Part shown: one piece after another, positions 44,433-53,142 of the stretch
How positions within the stretch are numbered: position 1 is the stretch's first letter
Layout: each line of letters starts with the position of its first letter
NCBI RefSeq assembly: GCF_000021965.1
Contig: NC_011832.1
Coordinates: forward strand, 434,001-498,000
DNA length: 64,000 nucleotides
Direction: 5' to 3'
DNA from: Methanosphaerula palustris E1-9c
GTDB lineage: Archaea; Halobacteriota; Methanomicrobia; Methanomicrobiales; Methanospirillaceae
Translations under genes and position numbers: made by a program
Notes under the pieces: model-generated
What the model saw: the letters and a program-made list of their open reading frames with translations, nothing else
What the model was told of the DNA's origin: nothing
Databases searched by the model: none

Positions 44433-45300
44433 ACGTGCTCAACACCTCCGTCAGTGCAGCAGTCTTTTCAGCATCCAGTTCATCGAGCGGGAGTCTGAGC
44501 GGCCCTGATGCAAGGCCCCGGAGGTTGATCGCCTTCTTCACCGGGATCGGGTTGGAATCGATGAAGAGCGCCCGAAAGAGTGGAGCCAGTTCATAGTGAA
44601 GGCTGATCGCGTCGTCCCAGTCGCCCTCGGTATATGCCCTGTACATCCCCACCATCCGCTCGGGTTCCACGTTCGCCGCCACCGAGATCACCCCGCCCCC
44701 GCCGAGTGCCATCACCGGCAGGGTCATCCCATCGTCGCCGGATATCACCGTAAAGTCCTGGTCCATGGTCTCCTCAATGATCTGTGAGACCTGAGAGATG
44801 TTTCCGCTCGCCTCCTTGATCCCGACGATGTTCGGGTGCCTGGAGAGTTCGGCCACCAGGTCAGGTGAGAGGTTCTGGCCGGTCCTGCTCGGGACATTGT
44901 AGAGAACAACAGGGATGTCGAGGTCAGCGATGGCTGAAAAATGCTTGATCAGTCCTGACCGGTTGGGCCTGTTGTAATACGGACTGATGATCAGCACACC
45001 GTCGGCGCCGAGATCCTTTGCAGATCTGGTGAACCGGATCGCCTCATCGGTATTGTTCGAACCAGCTCCAGCGAGAACAGGAACCTTCCCTGCAACCGCT
45101 TCGATGGTCGCCTCGATTACCTTGACATGCTCCTCAAAACTGAGGGTCGCCGACTCGCCGGTCGACCCGCAGGGGACCACGCCGTGGACACCTTTACTGA
45201 CCAGGAATGCAAGATTTGACTGCAGACCCAAAAGGTCGAGGCTCTTGGCATGATCGTTCTGAAACGGGGTAACGATTGCCGGAAGGACTCCCTCAAACAT
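44425..45300 (-). CDS. dapA: 4-hydroxy-tetrahydrodipicolinate synthase
   Basis: A 291-residue TIM-barrel aldolase that condenses pyruvate with aspartate semialdehyde. GSTGES (45–50) is the pyruvate carboxylate loop, Y134 in VLYNVPSRTGQ the proton relay, and K162 in VGIKEASGNIS the Schiff-base lysine. The start lies 8 bases after rps17e. The last 34 codons are duplicated in the chimeric ORF downstream. Confidence 0.96.
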   Translation of the reverse strand: MFEGVLPAIVTPFQNDHAKSLDLLGLQSNLAFLVSKGVHGVVPCGSTGESATLSFEEHVKVIEATIEAVAGKVPVLAGAGSNNTDEAIRFTRSAKDLGADGVLIISPYYNRPNRSGLIKHFSAIADLDIPVVLYNVPSRTGQNLSPDLVAELSRHPNIVGIKEASGNISQVSQIIEETMDQDFTVISGDDGMTLPVMALGGGGVISVAANVEPERMVGMYRAYTEGDWDDAISLHYELAPLFRALFIDSNPIPVKKAINLRGLASGPLRLPLDELDAEKTAALTEVLSTYD

Positions 45301-45308
45301 AAAATAGA

Positions 45309-45500
45309 TTATAGATGTTTCTTTGTATTTACTTTTCTCGTGATGAACCCTGCGATGCGGTTTCTGACACGCTTGCTGTCGATGACCGTCAGCTCAGATA
45401 CCTGATGCTTGTTCTCGTCAAAGTCAGGTGTGAACCTGTCCCCGTACCGTCCGATCAGTTCAAGACCGAAATTTTTGATATAACTTGGTTTGATGCCCAT
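45309..45500 (-). CDS. rps17e: Small ribosomal subunit protein S17e (eS17)
   Basis: A 63-residue eS17. MGIKPSYIKNFGLELIGRYGDRFTPDFDENK and RVRNRIAGFITRKV are diagnostic. It is placed between a ThiN-like gene and dapA, 13 and 8 bases from its neighbours; dapA next to rps17e is an arrangement I have seen in methanogens. Confidence 0.95.
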   Translation of the reverse strand: MGIKPSYIKNFGLELIGRYGDRFTPDFDENKHQVSELTVIDSKRVRNRIAGFITRKVNTKKHL

Positions 45501-45513
45501 ATGAGATCCTATC

Positions 45514-46035
45514 CTATAACTCTATATTGGTACTGCGCCGGGACAACATAATGATTTCGTCTACAACGTCCATCGGTCTCTCTGCAAAGATCACGATCTT
45601 GAACGGATCAGCGGAGCGATCGTATATCAGGTCCGGTACTCCCTCTCTGCAGCAGAAGGCCGTCCCCCAGTCCATCGTGCTGATCCCGGGTGGTGTTCCG
45701 TGTCGGTCGTATTCGGCCGCATCGAGGAGTATTCGCTCGGCCACATCCAGGATCGAAGGCGAACAGGGGACCATCGCTGCGCTTCTGATGGTCGAGTCAA
45801 AACGGAGTGCTGTCAACAGACCGGCTCCCACCTCCCCTGCCTTTCCGAGGGCTGCCGGTTCTGGAAACGGGCAGCAGAGCCGGACCGATCCGATATCTGC
45901 TGTGGTCCGGGCATGGTCGGTCGCCCCGGCGAGGGTGATCGTCCCCCCGCCAGGTATCAGTGCTCCTGTGCTGCAATAGTGGACCGCCGCCGCGGTCAGA
46001 TCCCTGATCAGGGTTTCGTGCCCGGAACTGCTCAT
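45514..46035 (-). CDS. ThiN-like (thiamine-phosphate synthase domain) protein, motif degenerate
   Basis: A 173-residue protein resembling the archaeal ThiN domain. The matches are ALIPGGGTITLAGA near residue 25, GAGLLTALRFDSTIRSAAM (about 69–87) and the C-terminal STMDWGTAF...GVPDLIYDR. In ThiN enzymes the central motif reads AAMNIR; here it reads AAMVPC, so the expected residues are missing. The protein could be a non-catalytic regulator (as ThiR is) or an unrelated look-alike. It sits 11 bases after the AbrB–PhoU gene and 13 before rps17e, in one directional cluster. Confidence 0.55.
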   Translation of the reverse strand: MSSSGHETLIRDLTAAAVHYCSTGALIPGGGTITLAGATDHARTTADIGSVRLCCPFPEPAALGKAGEVGAGLLTALRFDSTIRSAAMVPCSPSILDVAERILLDAAEYDRHGTPPGISTMDWGTAFCCREGVPDLIYDRSADPFKIVIFAERPMDVVDEIIMLSRRSTNIEL

Positions 46036-46046
46036 GGTGGCACGCC

Positions 46047-47060
46047 CTAGAGGTCCCGCTCGTGCTCGACCACGTAGTTGATCACATTTTCGGCGATGTC
46101 TGCAGAGTACTCGCCGAGCCGCCGGATACTCTCGGCAATATATCCGACGGCGATGGCGTCCTCCGCCTCATGGGTCAGCATCGCCGTGGTGACCCCTTCG
46201 CAGAGATGTTCGAGTCCCTTGACTTCTTCGATGGTGGCGTTCGCCCGCCTGATGTCCAGGTCAAAGAAGGCGGTGACGCTCTGGTCAAAGATGGTCAGCG
46301 AGAGGGTGCTCGCCTCCCTGATCTTCGCGATAATCAGTTGGTCCTGATCTTTGTCGGAGAGAATCACTGCATTTCGTGCTATCCGCACGGCATGGTCCCC
46401 GATCCGTTCGAGGGTTCTGCTGACCAGCAGGTACTGGGAGGCTGTATACAGGGTCAGCCCCATCTTCTTGGAGAGGTTGATGTTCCGCATCACCATGTTA
46501 GTCTGACGGGCCATCAACCAGTGGAGCCGATCGACATCCCGGTCCTGGGCGATCACCTCCTCTGCCAGTGCCTGGTCCTGCTCAAACAGGGCGGCGATCG
46601 AATCCTGGTGCATCCCCTTGACGATCACGATCATCCGCCGAAGCGTATTCTCGAACGGAAGTTCGCCAGGGTTCAGGAGATCTTTGATGGTGACCCCAGT
46701 CTCCGACTCCTCAAGCACCTCCTGTCCGATCGTCATCTGGGTGAAATCCCGGACGACCATGCGGACAAATGAGGGCAGACGGCCGCGGGATTTGACCTTT
46801 ATCTCGGTGTAGCCGGCGATATATGCCCCAATCAAACTCCGGAAGAAGAAGGTCGCGTTGGTACAGGTGGTGACATCGAACTCCCTGGTCCGCTGGATCT
46901 GGTCCTCTGATATATTGGCGGAGATGAGCAGGGTACCGTCGGCCTGGGGGGTGACCCTGACCGGATCGTTCTTCTTGATGCTCATCTGCTGTGTCCAGTC
47001 CTTGGGGAGCGTCACAACGAACGAAGACCCCCCTGTCATCTGTACCCGTCGTATATCCAT
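46047..47060 (-). CDS. AbrB–PhoU phosphate uptake regulator
   Basis: A 337-residue fusion. An N-terminal SpoVT/AbrB DNA-binding fold (MDIRRVQMTGGSSFVVTLPKDWTQQMSIKKNDPVRV, about 1–36) is followed by two PhoU helical bundles (for example MIVIVKGMHQDSIAALFEQDQALAEEVIAQDRDVDRLHWLMARQTNM and SLTIFDQSVTAFFDLDIRRANATI). PhoU bundles relay phosphate status from the Pst transporter. The DNA-binding part lets this form act directly at promoters. It is divergent from pstS across a 135-base region with tandem decamer repeats. Confidence 0.9.
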   Translation of the reverse strand: MDIRRVQMTGGSSFVVTLPKDWTQQMSIKKNDPVRVTPQADGTLLISANISEDQIQRTREFDVTTCTNATFFFRSLIGAYIAGYTEIKVKSRGRLPSFVRMVVRDFTQMTIGQEVLEESETGVTIKDLLNPGELPFENTLRRMIVIVKGMHQDSIAALFEQDQALAEEVIAQDRDVDRLHWLMARQTNMVMRNINLSKKMGLTLYTASQYLLVSRTLERIGDHAVRIARNAVILSDKDQDQLIIAKIREASTLSLTIFDQSVTAFFDLDIRRANATIEEVKGLEHLCEGVTTAMLTHEAEDAIAVGYIAESIRRLGEYSADIAENVINYVVEHERDL

Positions 47061-47106
47061 TCCAGATCCTCCATCTCCTATAGTATCCTCATGTTATTCA
47101 ATATAA

Positions 47107-47140
47107 CTCTGTATTGCTCTGTATTCTATTTTGTTATATA
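47107..47140 (+). promoter_or_regulatory. pstS promoter with tandem decamer operator candidate
   Basis: CTCTGTATTG (47107–47116) is followed directly by CTCTGTATTC (47117–47126), two 10-base direct repeats one helical turn apart. They lie just upstream of the TATA-like TTGTTATATA (47131–47140). The pstS ATG at 47196 would follow a leader of about 30 bases. The repeats are a natural site for the divergently encoded AbrB–PhoU protein; that is inference. Confidence 0.5.
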
Positions 47141-47195
47141 GAGTCTCCGTCGAATAACAGTATATGTGCTGCACGTGATTTTAGAGAGGAGAATC

Positions 47196-48194
47196 ATGGT
47201 AGAAAAACGTAGAACCTTTGGCACAATGGCCTGCGGGCTTGCAGCAATTCTGATTGTAGCGCTGCTCGTCAGTGGCTGTATCGGTAACACCTCGAAGACC
47301 ACCACCCCGGCGACGACTGCGGTAACGACTGTCTCACCTGCGGCAACCACAGCGATTGCAACGCAGGCGACGACGGTTCCGACAGTTGCACCAGCGAACA
47401 CGACCACCACTACGAATGGCAGTGCATCCAGCGCTCTGACCGGTGCTTCGACGGGCCGGCTGACGATCACCGGATCGACAACCGTCCTCCCGATCGCTCA
47501 GGCATGGGCTGAAGCCTTCATGGCGGCTAACAAGGGGGCAGATGTGCAGGTCAGTGGCGGCGGTTCAGGTGTGGGCGTACAGGCCATCGGCGAGAAGACC
47601 GCGATGATCGGGATGTCTTCGCGCGAGGTGACTGCAGATGAACTGAAGAAATATCCCTCCATGACGATCACCCCGATTGCACGGGACGGTCTCTCAGTCA
47701 TTGTAAACCCCCAGAATATGGTTACGACGCTCACTCTCAGCCAGATCAGGGGCATCTACAACGGCACCATCACGAACTGGAAGGATGTCGGCGGTGCAGA
47801 TCTTTCGATCGTTGTCATCGGTCGTGACAGTTCATCAGGGACACGGGACTTCATCTCAAGCGCCGTGATGCAGAAGGACAACTTCACCTCCTCAGTCCTT
47901 GAGAAAAACTCCAATGGTGCCGTTGAGACCGGCGTCTCCACAACACCAGGCGCGATTGGATACGTGGGCCTCGGGTACACGAAGGACGCAGTGAAGGCAC
48001 TGACTCTCTCGGCGAATGGTGCCGCAGTCGCGCCCTCTGTAGCCACCGTCGTGGACGGGACCTATCCGCTCTCACGGAAGTTGTATATGCTCACCAATGG
48101 ACCAGCGACAGGAATCGCCAAGGACTTCCTCGACTACGCACTCAGTCAGGAAGGTCAGAAGGTTGTTGAAGATCAGGGATTTGTCCGGATCTGA
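47196..48194 (+). CDS. pstS: Phosphate ABC transporter substrate-binding lipoprotein
   Basis: A 332-residue PstS starting at ATG 47196, which has GAGGAG upstream. Signal and lipobox: AAILIVALLVSGC (C about 28). A T-rich spacer to about 90 precedes the binding domain. LTITGSTTVLPIAQAWAEAFM is the first phosphate loop, GGGSGVGVQAI the second, and GRDSSSGTRDFI (about 209–220) the third; these are the Ser/Thr/Arg contacts of the family. It captures phosphate outside the cell for PstCA. Confidence 0.95.
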   Translation: MVEKRRTFGTMACGLAAILIVALLVSGCIGNTSKTTTPATTAVTTVSPAATTAIATQATTVPTVAPANTTTTTNGSASSALTGASTGRLTITGSTTVLPIAQAWAEAFMAANKGADVQVSGGGSGVGVQAIGEKTAMIGMSSREVTADELKKYPSMTITPIARDGLSVIVNPQNMVTTLTLSQIRGIYNGTITNWKDVGGADLSIVVIGRDSSSGTRDFISSAVMQKDNFTSSVLEKNSNGAVETGVSTTPGAIGYVGLGYTKDAVKALTLSANGAAVAPSVATVVDGTYPLSRKLYMLTNGPATGIAKDFLDYALSQEGQKVVEDQGFVRI

Positions 48195-48277
48195 GGAGAT
48201 CTCCTCTCATCCAGTAAAATTTTTTCTCTGACCGCCCATTCGATCGAACCAATCTGATGAATTAACGGCTTTTGATC

Positions 48278-50215
48278 ATGAACACGATTCCGATCACACC
48301 TGATCTGTCTGAAAAAAGACAGAGGCAGATATCATTCTTCAATCTCAAAGAGAAAGTTATCGAGTCCCTGTGGCTCATCTGTGCGCTCTTTTCAGTGCTG
48401 ACCGTCATCTTCATCCTGCTCTTCCTCTTCAAGGACAGTTACCTTGGATTTGTTCAGATCGGCATTCTCCCGTTCCTCACCGGGATGACCTGGAATCCCG
48501 TCGCTGCAATCCCCAGTTATGGGATCGCTCCCCTGATCGTAGGCACCCTGCTGGTGACCCTCGGTTCGATGGTGATTGCGGTTCCGCTCTCAATTGGAAC
48601 TGCGGTGTATATCTCAGAACTGGCTCCCCCCCGGGTGAAACTGATCATCAAGCCGGCCATCGAACTGCTGGCCGGCATTCCGTCCGTGGTGTACGGGTTC
48701 TTCGGTCTGATGGTCATGACCAACTGGCTGCGGGTTCTCTTCGATCAGCCCTCCGGTGAATCGTGGCTCGCTGGCTCGCTTTTGCTTGGAATCATGGCCC
48801 TTCCGACGATCACCTCGGTGGCAGAGGATGCCATCCGCTCGGTGCCTCAGGAGTACCGTGAGGGATCCCTCGCCGTCGGGGCGACCCGGTGGCAGACGAT
48901 CAGCAAGGTCGTGGTCCCGGCGGCCCTCTCGGGGATCACCGCGGCCATCATCCTTGGTATGGGCCGCGCGATCGGAGAGACGATGGCAGTGATGATGGTG
49001 ACCGGCAACTCAGCTGTGATCCCGAGCCCCATCTTCAATGTCCTCTCACCAGTTCGGACGCTGACCGGTACGCTCGGTATCGAGATGGGCGAGGTGGCCT
49101 CGGGTTCCCTTCATTATCACGCTCTCTTTGGGGTGGCCGTCGTCCTGCTGCTGATCACCCTGATCGTGAACCTAGGTGCGGTACTGATCCTGAAAAGGCT
49201 GAACGCACAGCGACCGGCCAGCATGTTCCTGAAGAACGCCCCTGCTCTGGTCAGGCGAGGTTTGAAACTGGTCCCCCTTCTGGTCGTCACGGTGATCATC
49301 TATGCGATAGGTGGGATCATTGGGGTTGGGCTGCTGGCCTGTGCGGGCGTGCTCTGGCTGGTTGCTCAGCGCCTCTCCCCCAAAACGGCCCAGCGTATCG
49401 CTTTCTTCTTCCTCCACCTCGGGGTCGGGCTGGTGCTCCTGGTCCTTGGAATCATCCTCTTCGATATCGTCTCCCATGGGCTTCCTGCCATATCATGGGA
49501 GTTTCTAACCACGGCACCCCGTGATCTCGGACGGGCTGGTGGTATCTTTCCCGCGATCGTGGGCACCCTCTACCTGGTCGCCGGTTCAATCCTCTTTGCA
49601 CTGCCGTTCGGCGTCGGCGCTGCCATCTATCTGAATGAGTACAGGATGGAGGGGTATCTGACCCAGATGATCAGAACAGGCATCGATCTCCTGAACGGCA
49701 CCCCTTCGATCGTCTTCGGTCTCTTCGGGTTCACCTTCCTGGTGCTGTACCTGGATATCGGCGTCTCGATGCTTGCAGGGCAGCTGACCCTCGGTCTGAT
49801 GGTTCTTCCGACGATCATCAGGACCACCGAGGAGGCGCTGAAGAACGTTCCCTCCTCGCTGCGGGAAGGATCCCTGGCACTCGGCGCTACCCGATGGCAG
49901 ACGATCAGTCGTGTGGTCCTCCCTTCGGCAGTGGCCGGGATCATCACCGGGACGATCCTCTCCATCGGCAGGGCAGCCGGAGAGACCGCCCCGATCCTCT
50001 TCACTGCGGTGGTCTTCTCTCAGCGGTACCTCCCGAGTTCGATTCTGGACCCGGTGATGGCCCTTCCGTACCACCTCTTCATCCTCTCTACGAACGTCCC
50101 CGACTCGTCACAGAACCGGTATGGGACAGCCCTGGTCCTGATTATGCTGGTGATCGGGATCTATTCGATTGCAATCTATCTGAGGAATCACTTTCAAAAT
50201 ACGTTGAGGTACTGA
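48278..50215 (+). CDS. pstCA: Fused phosphate ABC transporter permease (PstC–PstA)
   Basis: A 645-residue fusion of both permeases, from ATG 48278. The PstC half (about 1–315) has the EAA-type loop [29 protein letters not shown]. The PstA half (about 330–645) has [28 protein letters not shown]. Both halves carry six helices and [10 protein letters not shown] / [10 protein letters not shown] motifs. In most organisms these are separate genes. The fusion follows pstS and is followed by pstB after 4 bases. Confidence 0.93.
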   Translation: MNTIPITPDLSEKRQRQISFFNLKEKVIESLWLICALFSVLTVIFILLFLFKDSYLGFVQIGILPFLTGMTWNPVAAIPSYGIAPLIVGTLLVTLGSMVIAVPLSIGTAVYISELAPPRVKLIIKPAIELLAGIPSVVYGFFGLMVMTNWLRVLFDQPSGESWLAGSLLLGIMALPTITSVAEDAIRSVPQEYREGSLAVGATRWQTISKVVVPAALSGITAAIILGMGRAIGETMAVMMVTGNSAVIPSPIFNVLSPVRTLTGTLGIEMGEVASGSLHYHALFGVAVVLLLITLIVNLGAVLILKRLNAQRPASMFLKNAPALVRRGLKLVPLLVVTVIIYAIGGIIGVGLLACAGVLWLVAQRLSPKTAQRIAFFFLHLGVGLVLLVLGIILFDIVSHGLPAISWEFLTTAPRDLGRAGGIFPAIVGTLYLVAGSILFALPFGVGAAIYLNEYRMEGYLTQMIRTGIDLLNGTPSIVFGLFGFTFLVLYLDIGVSMLAGQLTLGLMVLPTIIRTTEEALKNVPSSLREGSLALGATRWQTISRVVLPSAVAGIITGTILSIGRAAGETAPILFTAVVFSQRYLPSSILDPVMALPYHLFILSTNVPDSSQNRYGTALVLIMLVIGIYSIAIYLRNHFQNTLRY

Positions 50216-50219
50216 TCAA

Positions 50220-50981
50220 ATGGCAACAAGTGAAATTGTACTGCGCACCGAGGATCTGGACCTCTGGTACGGCGAGAAAAAGGCATTGAAGGGGGTTACG
50301 ATCGGGATCACTCGGAACCGGGTGACCGCCCTGATCGGCCCCTCGGGGTGTGGAAAGTCCACCCTCCTCCGATGTTTTAATAGAATGAACGATCTGGTTC
50401 CCGGATGCAGGATCGAGGGGGGGCTCTTCTTCAATGACACCCCGCTCTCCGATATTCCCGATGTGGTCCAGCTCAGAAAGCATATCGGGATGGTCTTCCA
50501 GCGACCGAACCCGTTTCCCAAGAGTATCTATGAAAATGTCGCCTATGGTCCACGCATCCATGGCGAACGGAACAGTGCTGCTCTGGATACGATCGTTGAG
50601 CAGTCCCTGAAGCAGAGTGCCCTCTGGGAGGAGGTGAAGGACCGGTTGCATGATTCTGCCCTCTCCCTCTCTGGTGGGCAGCAGCAGCGGCTCTGTATTG
50701 CACGGACCCTAGCAGTCGGCCCTGATGTGATCCTGATGGATGAGCCCTGTTCGGCGCTCGACCCGATCGCCACCAGTAAGATCGAGGAACTGATCACGAA
50801 GCTCTCTGAACAGTATACCGTGATCATCGTGACCCACAGCATGCAGCAGGCCTCGCGGGTCAGCGATTATACCGGGTTTATGTACATTGGAGAACTGGTC
50901 GAGTTCGGCGAGACCACCCAGATCTTCGAGAGGCCGGAGAAGGAATTGACAGAGAATTATATCACCGGAAGATTTGGATAG
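50220..50981 (+). CDS. pstB: Phosphate ABC transporter ATP-binding protein
   Basis: A 253-residue PstB. Walker [13 protein letters not shown] (about 41–52), Q-loop [24 protein letters not shown] (PstB-specific), signature [14 protein letters not shown], Walker [14 protein letters not shown] and H-loop [18 protein letters not shown] are all present. It abuts phoU without a gap. Confidence 0.96.
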   Translation: MATSEIVLRTEDLDLWYGEKKALKGVTIGITRNRVTALIGPSGCGKSTLLRCFNRMNDLVPGCRIEGGLFFNDTPLSDIPDVVQLRKHIGMVFQRPNPFPKSIYENVAYGPRIHGERNSAALDTIVEQSLKQSALWEEVKDRLHDSALSLSGGQQQRLCIARTLAVGPDVILMDEPCSALDPIATSKIEELITKLSEQYTVIIVTHSMQQASRVSDYTGFMYIGELVEFGETTQIFERPEKELTENYITGRFG

Positions 50982-50990
50982 GTGGCTGCG

Positions 50991-51641
50991 ATGACAGAGA
51001 AATTTCTAACAGAACTGGAAGAACTGAGGGGAGATATCCTCTCAATGGCAGAGATGGCGGAGTCGATGCTGCAGTGCTCGGTTGAGGCGCTGAAGACCCA
51101 GGACACCGACCTGGCCGATCAGGTGATCGCACAGAAGAACGAGATCAAAGAGCGAAATTATCGGATTGAGGACCGGTGTATCCAGTTGATCACCCTGCAT
51201 CAGCCAGTTGCAAAGGATATGCGGATGATCTTCTGTATCCTGAAGATCTCTTCAGCCCTGGAACGAGTCGGAAGATATGGGAAGGACATTGCCAATGTGG
51301 TGTATTATACGGCGGAGACCCCGCATCTTGCCCATCTCCTTTCGATCCCCCATATGAGTGTGATGGTGATTGGGATGGTCTCCGATGTGATCACTGCGTT
51401 TCGGGAGGGGGATGCCACCATCCTCTCTGATTATACAGAACGGGACAATGAGGTTGACGCCCTTGGGTACTCGATCTTTCGTGAGTGCATCACCTATATG
51501 CTCGAAGATCCAGCGACGATCACACGATGTATGAACTACGTGATGGTCGCGCGGTATCTCGAGCGGTCAGGAGACCATGCCTGTAAGATGGCTGAGTTGA
51601 TCACCTTCATGGTGACCGGGAAGCGGACCGAGTTCGAGTAA
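50991..51641 (+). CDS. phoU: Phosphate transport regulator PhoU
   Basis: A 216-residue two-bundle PhoU from ATG 50991, preceded by GGTGG; the frame is open from GTG 50982. ELEELRGDILSMAEMAESMLQCSVEAL and ITLHQPVAKDMRMIFCILKISSALERVGRYGKDIANV are typical, with the second bundle MNYVMVARYLERSGDHACKMAELITFMVTG. Unlike the 337-residue paralog at 46047 it lacks a DNA-binding domain, so it probably acts at the transporter. Confidence 0.93.
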   Translation: MTEKFLTELEELRGDILSMAEMAESMLQCSVEALKTQDTDLADQVIAQKNEIKERNYRIEDRCIQLITLHQPVAKDMRMIFCILKISSALERVGRYGKDIANVVYYTAETPHLAHLLSIPHMSVMVIGMVSDVITAFREGDATILSDYTERDNEVDALGYSIFRECITYMLEDPATITRCMNYVMVARYLERSGDHACKMAELITFMVTGKRTEFE

Positions 51642-51690
51642 TCCCGCCCCCCGAAGTATTTTTCTGTGTGGAAAGAGAACAAGTTATGGC

Positions 51691-51762
51691 GCCTCAGTGG
51701 CTTAGTGGTATAGCGGCTGATTTGTAATCAGCAGGTCCCGTGTTCAATCCACGGCTGAGGCT
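51691..51762 (+). tRNA. tRNA-Thr (TGT anticodon)
   Basis: Acceptor GCCTCAG (51691–51697) pairs with CTGAGGC (51755–51761), with discriminator T at 51762. The anticodon stem GCTGA/TCAGC encloses TTTGTAA, anticodon TGT. The T-arm holds GTTCAATCC. No CCA is encoded. Confidence 0.95.
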
Positions 51763-52142
51763 TTCTTCTGATCTATTTTCTCCATTTCTCCAGGACTGTC
51801 TCCTGCCTCTCTATCTGAATCTTCGTCGTATTGTCCCTATTGGCCGGGTTTTGAACACTTCTGGTTATGGGCGTTTCTCTCAGTATATGACTCCCTTCTC
51901 ATCGCATCTCTCTGCTCCCATCTTCATCGATCCGTCGAGTTTGCTCTCTTCAATCCATGTATGGAGAGATATCGGAATATTTCTCATCTCACAAATGCCG
52001 TTGATGGGATCCAATAAATATAGCGAAAGACAACAGTTCTCTATATTTCGACGACGGTTGCTGAGTGAAATGGGCCCTGTTGTCCCCCGATATGGGAAGG
52101 TATACCAGTTTATTCGAAATTAATGCGGGGGATATAGCCTTG
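51763..52142. other. Intergenic region, no supported gene
   Basis: About 380 bases between tRNA-Thr and corA. The plus-strand frame 51740–52123 begins inside the tRNA and shows no family features. A TATA-like AATAAATATAGC (about 52014–52025) may be the corA promoter. Confidence 0.5.
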
Positions 52143-53087
52143 ATGCAGATCTATAAGACAAGAAAGGGGTCGGAGCCGGCGATCATCGAGATTGTAGAGA
52201 CGATCTGCGAGGGCTCCTGGATATGGCTACTTGAACCATCTGAGGCTGAATTGGCGATTGTTGCGGACCAGTGCAGGATCCCCCCAGAATTCCTCCAGGC
52301 TGCCCTCGATGAAGAGGAACGACCGCGCATCGACTCTGAGGACGATGTGGTTCTGATCGTCATGGATATACCCATGACGACCGAGAGTCTTGGGGTCAAA
52401 ATCCTGACCACCCACCCGCTTGGTATCATCATCACCAGGGACCATATCGTCACGATCTGCAGCCGGCGTGTCGATGTCCTGGACGATGTTCTCGCCGGCA
52501 AGATCCGACAGTTCACCACCGTGAAGAAGACCCGATTTCTCTTTCAGATCTTCTACCGGAATGCCACCTATTATCTGAATCACCTGAGGCGAATCGAGCG
52601 GAAGATGACCCAGATTGAGGTCGAACTCCGCCGCTCGATGAAGAACGAGGAACTCTTCCAGATGATGGAACTGGAGAAGAGCCTGATCTACTTTTCAACC
52701 TCGCTGAAGAGCAACGAGGCCGTCCTCGAACGGATTCTCAGGACCAAGATCCTGAAGATGTACGAGGAGGATGCCGAGCTGCTGGAGGATGTCATCATCG
52801 AGAACAAGCAGGCGATGGAGATGTCGCAGATCTACCTGCATATCCTGACTGGGATGACCCAGTCCTTTGCCTCGATCATCTCGAACAACCTGAACATTGT
52901 GATGAGGTTCCTCGCCTCAGTGACGATCATCCTCGCCATTCCTACGATGATCGCCAGTTTTTACGGCATGAATGTCATTGAAATTCCCCTTTCACAGTAC
53001 CCCTTCTCCTTCGAGCTTATCTTTGGGATCGCGGTGCTCTTAGCGGTTGGGATGGGGTTGATGCTCTGGAGGAAGAAGATGTTATGA
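52143..53087 (+). CDS. corA: CorA-family magnesium/divalent cation transporter
   Basis: A 314-residue CorA from ATG 52143 (MQIYKTRKGSEPAII), which has GGGGGA about 12 bases upstream; the frame is open 26 codons earlier. The N-terminal alpha/beta funnel (EEERPRIDSEDDVVLIVMDIP) is followed by the long stalk helix (LRRIERKMTQIEVELRRSMKNEELFQM). Two C-terminal membrane helices have the pore signature YGMNV between them and a basic end (WRKKML). Confidence 0.94.
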   Translation: MQIYKTRKGSEPAIIEIVETICEGSWIWLLEPSEAELAIVADQCRIPPEFLQAALDEEERPRIDSEDDVVLIVMDIPMTTESLGVKILTTHPLGIIITRDHIVTICSRRVDVLDDVLAGKIRQFTTVKKTRFLFQIFYRNATYYLNHLRRIERKMTQIEVELRRSMKNEELFQMMELEKSLIYFSTSLKSNEAVLERILRTKILKMYEEDAELLEDVIIENKQAMEMSQIYLHILTGMTQSFASIISNNLNIVMRFLASVTIILAIPTMIASFYGMNVIEIPLSQYPFSFELIFGIAVLLAVGMGLMLWRKKML

Positions 53088-53094
53088 TCTCAAG

Positions 53095-53101
53095 TTTTTT
53101 T
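53095..53101 (+). terminator. T-run terminator of corA
   Basis: Seven T residues start 8 bases after the corA stop. Confidence 0.45.
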
Positions 53102-53142
53102 AAGAATACGGGAAAGATGCTGGAGATCATTCTGGCCCTCCC

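Larger units (their letters stand above)
42417..44540 (-). repeat. Roughly 1-kb tandem duplication: dapA 3' end – dapB – ferredoxin 5' end
   Basis: The two dapB genes and their flanks align at a constant offset of 1,011 bases (42657/43668 and 43421/44432). The unit runs from the last 34 codons of dapA through dapB into the first half of the ferredoxin gene. The central part of the two dapB copies is almost identical, while the ends have diverged, which suggests gene conversion or uneven selection. GATCGC occurs at both parental breakpoints (44527 in dapA, 42516 in the ferredoxin), a possible microhomology. Confidence 0.88.

Noticed and set aside
42417-44540. Insertion element as the cause of the dapB duplication
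   Set aside because: No transposase, terminal inverted repeats or target-site duplication; the joint looks like simple tandem duplication.
51740-52123. Plus-strand ORF overlapping tRNA-Thr
   Set aside because: It starts inside the tRNA and has no protein-family character.
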